Source: Bacteroidales bacterium | Lineage (GTDB): Bacteria; Bacteroidota; Bacteroidia; Bacteroidales; UBA3663 | Reading direction: 5' to 3' | Assembly: GCA_004557315.1 (NCBI GenBank) | Contig: SFEH01000014.1 | Location: forward strand, 1-28,779 | DNA: 28,779 nucleotides | Part shown: positions 24,301 to 28,779 of the stretch, one piece after another | Layout of the letters: every line of letters starts with the position of its first letter | Numbering within the stretch: position 1 is the stretch's first letter | Program-made: the position numbers and the translations under genes | The notes under the pieces: model-generated | Database searches by the model: none | The model's input: the letters and a program-made list of their open reading frames with translations, nothing else | What the model was told of the DNA's origin: nothing

Positions 24301-24355
24301 TAGGTGTTAAGGTGTTAAGGTGTTAAGGCACTGCGCTTGTGAAGATGTTAAGATG
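24301..24355 (+). repeat. Octamer repeat, left arm (TTAAGGTG units)
   Basis: Directly after the trpS stop come TAGGTG, two perfect TTAAGGTG units (24307-24322) and a partial one (24323-24328). After an 11-bp interruption there are TGAAGATG (24340-24347) and TTAAGATG (24348-24355). The units are complementary to those of the right arm at 24399-24462. Confidence 0.9.
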
Positions 24356-24398
24356 TTCATTGACACTACACAGACAAGACACTACGAAAGGCCTTGAA

Positions 24399-24462
24399 CA
24401 CCTTCACACCCTAACACCCTAACACCATCACACCCTAACACCTTCACATCTTAACACCTTCA
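24399..24462 (+). repeat. Octamer repeat, right arm (eight CACCYTMA units) abutting the tex start codon
   Basis: Eight uninterrupted 8-bp units: CACCTTCA, CACCCTAA, CACCCTAA, CACCATCA, CACCCTAA, CACCTTCA, CATCTTAA, CACCTTCA, with the tex ATG at 24463 following the last unit with no spacer. They are the inverted form of the left-arm unit. Bases 24447-24462 match the complement of 24340-24355 at 15 of 16 positions. Confidence 0.92.
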
Positions 24463-26589
24463 ATGTCAAGTATTTTTTCAAAACTCATCAGTCAAGAACT
24501 GAATATCCCAATCAAGCAGGTCGAGGCAGTCCTCAGCCTGCTCGATGACGGGTGTACCATACCATTCATCTCGCGCTACCGCAAGGAGGCGACTGGCGGT
24601 CTCGATGAAGTGCAGATTGCGTCGATAAGCGACAAGCAAGACCGACTCATAGAGATTGAGAAGCGCAAAGTCACCATCATCTCAACCATCGACGAACAGG
24701 GCAAACTGACTCCTGAACTGCATAAGCGAATCGAGGACACGTGGAACAGCACCGAGCTTGAGGACATCTACATGCCATTCAAGCCAAAGCGACGCACCCG
24801 TGCCCAAGTGGCTCGCGAGAAGGGTCTCGAACCATTAGCCCATTTCATCATGTCACAACACTCGGGCGACGTGGGTCATCAGGCTATGCAATATATCGAT
24901 AGCAAGAAAGGCGTGGCTACGGAAGAAGATGCCATCAAGGGCGCACTCGACATCATTGCCGAAGAAATCAGCGAAGACGAACGTGCACGCAACACCGTGC
25001 GCAAGAACTTCAGCTTCGATGCTGTCATCACCAGCAAGGTGGTGAAAGGAAAGGAAGAGGAAGGACAGAAATTCCGCGACTATTTCGACTTCAGCGAGAA
25101 ACTGTCGCGCTGTGCTTCTCACCGACTGCTCGCCATGCGACGAGGCGAAGCCGAAGGTTTCCTGAAGGTGAGCATCAGTGGCGACGACGGCATCTGCATG
25201 GAGCGACTCACCCGTTCGTTCGTGCGTGGCCGCGGACAAGCCAGCGACCTTGTGGCCGATGCAATCGCCGACAGCTTCAAGCGATTGCTCAAGCCTTCCA
25301 TTGAGACCGAATATGCCCAGTTGAGCAAGGAGAAAGCCGACGAGGAGGCCATCCGCATCTTTGTGCGCAATCTCGAACAGCTGCTCATGTCAGCCCCATT
25401 AGGTCAGAAACGTGTGCTGGCACTCGACCCTGGCTTCCGCACAGGTTGCAAGGTGGTATGTCTCGATGCTGAAGGCAACCTCCTGCATCACGACGTGATC
25501 TTCCCTCACCCACCAAAGAGCCAGTTCATCGACTCAATGGAGAAGATCGAGGCTTTGGTGAAGAAGTTTGGCATCGAAGCAGTCTCGATAGGCAACGGAA
25601 CGGCATCACGCGAAACAGAGGAATTCATCAAGGGTCTCGAACTCGGCATTCCTGTCTTTGTAGTTTCTGAAGATGGCGCATCGATTTATAGCGCATCTAA
25701 AATCGCACGCGAGGAGTTTCCCGATGAGGATGTGACGGTTAGAGGCGCAGTGTCAATCGGCAGAAGACTGATGGATCCGCTTGCCGAACTGGTCAAGATC
25801 GACCCTAACAGCATTGGCGTGGGTCAGTATCAGAAAGATGTCAACCAGACAGAACTGAAGAAGTCGCTCGACCAGACAGTCATCTCATGCGTCAATAAAG
25901 TAGGTGTGAACGTCAACACAGCATCGAAGCATCTGCTCACCTATATCTCTGGCCTCGGACCTGCTCTCGCCCAGAACATTGTCAATTACCGTGCCGAACA
26001 TGGTGCTTTCAAGAACCGCCGCGAATTGCTAAAAGTACCTCGCATGGGCGAGAAAGCCTTCCAGCAGGCAGCTGGCTTCCTGCGTGTCGCCAATGGCACT
26101 AACCCTTTGGACAACAGTGCAGTTCACCCCGAATCTTACTGGGTGGTCGAACAGATGGCAAACGACCTCGGATGCAAGGTCAGTGACCTGCTCGCCGATG
26201 CATCACTCCGCAGCAAGATCGACCTCAACCGCTATGTCTCTGACAAGGTAGGCTTGCCAACGCTTCAGGACATCTGCAAGGAGCTCGAAAAGCCGGGACG
26301 CGACCCTCGCGAGAAACTTGAGGAGTTCGCCTTCTCCAACGAGGTGAAGCAACTGGAAGATGTCCAGATTGGCATGGTGCTCCCTGGCATTGTCACCAAC
26401 ATCACCAATTTCGGAGCCTTTGTCGATATCGGAGTCCACACCCAAGGACTGGTACACGTGTCGGAGATGGCCAATAAGTTCGTCAAAGACCCTAACACCT
26501 TCGTCTCACTCCATCAGCATGTCATGGTAAGGGTCAAGGATGTCGATCTGAAACGCAATCGCCTGTCATTGTCAATGAAAAATCTGTAA
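24463..26589 (+). CDS. tex: Tex-family S1 RNA-binding transcription accessory protein
   Basis: Tex is a bacterial relative of eukaryotic Spt6 that binds nucleic acid and influences transcription and stress tolerance. The 708-aa protein has the helical Tex N-terminal domain (from residue 1, with FISRYRKEATGGLDE), a YqgF/RNase H-like domain starting at about residue 317 (RVLALDPGFRTG), a helix-hairpin-helix region (~486-545, HLLTYISGLGPALAQNIV) and a C-terminal S1 domain (~636-708, TNFGAFVDIGVHTQGLVHVS). Architecture and length are typical. An array of octamers occupies its 5' leader right up to the ATG. A lipoprotein gene follows after 6 bp. Confidence 0.95.
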   Translation: MSSIFSKLISQELNIPIKQVEAVLSLLDDGCTIPFISRYRKEATGGLDEVQIASISDKQDRLIEIEKRKVTIISTIDEQGKLTPELHKRIEDTWNSTELEDIYMPFKPKRRTRAQVAREKGLEPLAHFIMSQHSGDVGHQAMQYIDSKKGVATEEDAIKGALDIIAEEISEDERARNTVRKNFSFDAVITSKVVKGKEEEGQKFRDYFDFSEKLSRCASHRLLAMRRGEAEGFLKVSISGDDGICMERLTRSFVRGRGQASDLVADAIADSFKRLLKPSIETEYAQLSKEKADEEAIRIFVRNLEQLLMSAPLGQKRVLALDPGFRTGCKVVCLDAEGNLLHHDVIFPHPPKSQFIDSMEKIEALVKKFGIEAVSIGNGTASRETEEFIKGLELGIPVFVVSEDGASIYSASKIAREEFPDEDVTVRGAVSIGRRLMDPLAELVKIDPNSIGVGQYQKDVNQTELKKSLDQTVISCVNKVGVNVNTASKHLLTYISGLGPALAQNIVNYRAEHGAFKNRRELLKVPRMGEKAFQQAAGFLRVANGTNPLDNSAVHPESYWVVEQMANDLGCKVSDLLADASLRSKIDLNRYVSDKVGLPTLQDICKELEKPGRDPREKLEEFAFSNEVKQLEDVQIGMVLPGIVTNITNFGAFVDIGVHTQGLVHVSEMANKFVKDPNTFVSLHQHVMVRVKDVDLKRNRLSLSMKNL

Positions 26590-26595
26590 CTCGCT

Positions 26596-26946
26596 ATGAA
26601 GAAATATCTAAAATCCCTATTGCTTTGCCTTGTAGTCGTAGTGTCGGCTACAAGCTGCAGCACAGAGTATCGCACTCTGTCGCGCATGGATCGTCTCACC
26701 ACGCGCATAGAGAAAAACGGCGAGCGCTATACAATGGACGACTGGAAAGCTGCGGCAGAGGAATACAAGCTTATCTCGGAAGATGCCAAGCAATGCAACT
26801 TCACCGCCGAAGAAAGCGAACGCATGGGCAACTTGGAAGGTCGCTGCATCGCCAGCTTTGCTCAATGGGCTGGCGACAAAGTCATGGATGTCTTGAGAGA
26901 AGGCAAAGGTATAATCAAGGGCTGGATTGACGGATTGAAGGATTGA
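26596..26946 (+). CDS. Small lipoprotein of unknown function (DUF6565-like)
   Basis: A 116-aa protein with a lipoprotein signal: positively charged MKKYLK, hydrophobic core, and lipobox ending SATSC with C21 as the lipidation site. The remaining ~95 residues are mostly helical and charged (TRIEKNGERYTMDDWKAAAE), ending in an amphipathic GKGIIKGWIDGLKD helix. The DWKAAAEEY and NLEGR segments resemble small Bacteroidales lipoproteins grouped as DUF6565; the exact family is uncertain. It starts 6 bp after tex and is probably co-transcribed with it. Function is not known. Confidence 0.82.
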   Translation: MKKYLKSLLLCLVVVVSATSCSTEYRTLSRMDRLTTRIEKNGERYTMDDWKAAAEEYKLISEDAKQCNFTAEESERMGNLEGRCIASFAQWAGDKVMDVLREGKGIIKGWIDGLKD

Positions 26947-26997
26947 TTGCGGCATAACTACTAAATCCTTCATAATGCGCAATAGTGGCTATCGAAT

Positions 26998-28722
26998 CTA
27001 TTCCACCTTGCCGAGCTTCAGCAGATCATAGCCTTTTATCTGGGCTATGACGAGATGGAGCTCGGTATTTTGCGTCATCTGCTGCACCACTTTGCCCTTT
27101 GCATAGCCGCGTATCTGCTCCTCGGCTTCGTTCCATTGCTTCTCGGCTTCTGCATCAGTGGCAGTCATCGGCAGATACTTCAGTTCGATGATGTATGAAT
27201 GACGGATGTCGGGATAGCGCGAGAGGTCGGGCATGAGGAAGAAGTCGCAATAGCCGTGGTTGAGTTCTACCTCTGGGCATGTGATGTAATAAGGATTGAG
27301 AGTCAGCAGGGCATTCATGAAACCCTGGAGGTTGCGCTCGCCCTCGATGAGGCTGCGCACTGATGTCGTGTCGTGGTACTGGCAGCAGATATGCTCCATC
27401 ATAGGCTGCCACTTGCCGTCAAGTGCCGCGTCATCGAAGCTTTCAGTCAGCCGTGACAGGTCGATTGTATGTATCTTGTTGTATTCCACAAGCAAGTAGT
27501 TGAAATATTGCTCACGAACGTTGTTATTCGGCATGCCAAGAATGCACTGTGCTCCTCGCATGCCTTGAATAGTCACCATGCCATAATAGAACAAGAGACT
27601 CTTGAACATGTTCGGATCTGTCAGCTGATTGGCAGGGAACGAACGTTTCACACGGCCGTATGTATATCCGTTCTGGGCTATCTCCAAAAGCACACCCTTG
27701 CGGTCGCCTTCTATCTTGTCGAGGCGCACCACGCGGTCGAGCTTCGCATAGTCGGTCTTGGTGTTTGGGTCAATCATGTCGTCTGGTCCTTCTCCGTTCA
27801 GAAGGAAGCTCTTCAGATAATAGAGCACCATATCGGTGTTGAACACATGATGCCCCTCCACATTGGCATATTCCGAGAAACAGTAGCCGTCATACCATGG
27901 GCGCATTGCTTTCAGAGTCTCGTCCTCATCAAGCGAGAATGCTCCTGCCTCGTTATAATATCGGATGATGTTCCTTACCTCTTCCTCGCTGAACCCGAGC
28001 ATCTCGTTGAACTGCTTTTCAAGGGTGAGGGCTGTGGCGATGTTGTATCCGCTGGTCACGTCATCCATTGTCACTGGACTTACTCCCATCATGAGGATGC
28101 GCGTGAAACTGCCCTTGAACTTCTTGAATAAATCACGATAGAACCCTTCTGCATGTGTCATTGCATGGTACACAGCTTCACCATGCTGGTTGAGCACATT
28201 GTTGGTGAAGTTGTCGTATTCATCGATAATCAGATAGGACTTGATATTATATGTCTCAAACTTCTGGTGGACATAGTTCACTCGGTCGCTTGTAGATTTC
28301 TGCTGTTTGTATTCTTCGACATAATTGTCTGGATAATATTTTGCATAACGTGTAACGAAATCTCCATATAACAAGTCAAGATATCCATTGACATTCTCTT
28401 CAAGCGCATCCTTGGTTCCACCTGGTTTTGAGAAGTCGAGGCGCAGCACCTGATACTCATTATGTTCAGGCGTAGGATGGCTTCCTGCATATGTGTCGCC
28501 AAACAAGTGGTCGAAGCTGTCCTTCGACTCAATGTCGTAGTATGACTCCATCATCGACAGGAAGAGACTCTTGCCGAAACGACGCGGACGTATGAGTAAA
28601 AGGAAGTTTCCCGCCTTCTCCATAAGTGCAAGATACTTGGTCTTGTCAACCATAAATAAACCTTCGCGCTTGATCTGCGCATAGTTCGATATGCCATAAG
28701 GCAACAGCTTGTATTTCTCCAT
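26998..28722 (-). CDS. AAA-ATPase-like protein with C-terminal PD-(D/E)XK nuclease fold
   Basis: A 574-aa member of the AAA-ATPase_like plus PDDEXK_9 family, common and often multicopy in Bacteroidales and of unknown function. The N-terminus PYGISNYAQIKREGLFMVDKT is typical. Walker A is RPRRFGKS with K51 and Walker B is YLIIDEYDN with D167/E168. The C-terminal nuclease-like core has D493 (GYCDFFLMPD) and the E-x-K pair in IIELKY (E513, K515), so all catalytic positions look intact. It is transcribed towards the tex-lipoprotein pair and is not part of a recognisable defence island in this window. Some relatives travel with mobile elements, but no boundaries are visible here. Confidence 0.9.
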   Translation of the reverse strand: MEKYKLLPYGISNYAQIKREGLFMVDKTKYLALMEKAGNFLLLIRPRRFGKSLFLSMMESYYDIESKDSFDHLFGDTYAGSHPTPEHNEYQVLRLDFSKPGGTKDALEENVNGYLDLLYGDFVTRYAKYYPDNYVEEYKQQKSTSDRVNYVHQKFETYNIKSYLIIDEYDNFTNNVLNQHGEAVYHAMTHAEGFYRDLFKKFKGSFTRILMMGVSPVTMDDVTSGYNIATALTLEKQFNEMLGFSEEEVRNIIRYYNEAGAFSLDEDETLKAMRPWYDGYCFSEYANVEGHHVFNTDMVLYYLKSFLLNGEGPDDMIDPNTKTDYAKLDRVVRLDKIEGDRKGVLLEIAQNGYTYGRVKRSFPANQLTDPNMFKSLLFYYGMVTIQGMRGAQCILGMPNNNVREQYFNYLLVEYNKIHTIDLSRLTESFDDAALDGKWQPMMEHICCQYHDTTSVRSLIEGERNLQGFMNALLTLNPYYITCPEVELNHGYCDFFLMPDLSRYPDIRHSYIIELKYLPMTATDAEAEKQWNEAEEQIRGYAKGKVVQQMTQNTELHLVIAQIKGYDLLKLGKVE

Positions 28723-28723
28723 G

Positions 28724-28735
28724 ACGTAGCTACGT
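28724..28735. promoter_or_regulatory. 12-bp perfect palindrome next to the AAA-ATPase start codon
   Basis: ACGTAGCTACGT is a perfect inverted repeat that ends 1 bp from the ATG (28720-28722, minus strand) of the AAA-ATPase-like gene. It would lie in the mRNA leader. It may be a protein-binding site, but its position could also be chance. Confidence 0.35.
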
Positions 28736-28761
28736 TTTGATGGATATCTCTATTTTACGTG

Positions 28762-28769
28762 CAAATTTA
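28762..28769 (-). promoter_or_regulatory. Candidate -7 element for the AAA-ATPase-like gene
   Basis: The minus strand reads TAAATTTG, a full TAnnTTTG match 39 bp upstream of the ATG at 28722. The expected -33 position falls outside the window and cannot be checked. Confidence 0.42.
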
Positions 28770-28779
28770 CGCATTTGTC

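Noticed and set aside
24301..24462. CRISPR array
   Set aside because: Units are 8 bp and contiguous with no spacers, and no cas gene is present.
26946..26983. Terminator after the lipoprotein gene
   Set aside because: The possible 9-bp stem has a bulge, a 19-nt loop and no T-tract.
26998..28722. Defence island or mobile element built around the AAA-ATPase/nuclease gene
   Set aside because: No integrase, transposase, restriction or toxin-antitoxin gene, and no flanking repeats are visible; neighbours are housekeeping genes.

Overview
This window reads as core chromosome of a member of the Bacteroidales, most likely Prevotellaceae (Prevotella/Segatella-like). The evidence is a PorX-type response regulator with a PglZ domain, the Bacteroidetes families DUF3078, DUF3822 and DUF1460, a small Bacteroidales-type lipoprotein, an AAA-ATPase/PD-(D/E)XK protein of the kind common in this order, and several copies of the Bacteroidetes promoter signature (TTTG, 19-20 bp, TAnnTTTG). 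No rRNA, tRNA, insertion sequence, phage gene or CRISPR array was seen. Gene density is high and no gene-free stretch exceeds about 180 bp.

Layout. 43-1605 (+) is porX, followed by a strong hairpin that terminates the facing ndk (1671-2135, -). ndk and typA (2316-4157, +) diverge from a shared 180-bp region with two near-perfect promoters; lptF/lptG-like permease (4228-5301, +) follows typA and ends in an intrinsic terminator. nudC (-) and ridA (+) diverge from 6147-6303; ridA is followed by priA and trmO (+). trmO converges with a four-gene minus-strand cluster that starts from a good promoter at 14493-14524: lysC, lysA, DUF3078 outer-membrane protein, Crp/Fnr regulator. A RecD-like helicase (-) and an apparently highly expressed membrane-anchored protein of unknown function (+, 16107-16808) diverge from about 16013-16106. 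DUF3822, rsmD and trmD follow on +. trmD converges with mtaB-DUF1460-ligA (-, 23132 to 18762). trpS, tex and a small lipoprotein are on +, and an AAA-ATPase/nuclease-fold protein (-) closes the window.

Themes. Much of the content is information processing: replication restart and repair (PriA, RecD-like, LigA), translation and RNA modification (TypA, TrpS, RsmD, TrmD, TrmO, MtaB, Tex). Three of these (TrmD, TrmO, MtaB) modify position 37 of tRNA. A second group serves the envelope: LptF/G, lysine/DAP synthesis for peptidoglycan, the DUF1460 amidase-like lipoprotein, DUF3078 OMP, and PorX, which in relatives controls type IX secretion.

I do not see a clear undescribed multi-gene system. The most unusual material is small-scale: 8-bp-period repeat arrays lying against the starts of tex and ligA, the tex one arranged as inverted arms ending exactly at the start codon; a terminator-like hairpin overlapping the first codons of the DUF3822 gene; and a LigA with altered signature motifs.
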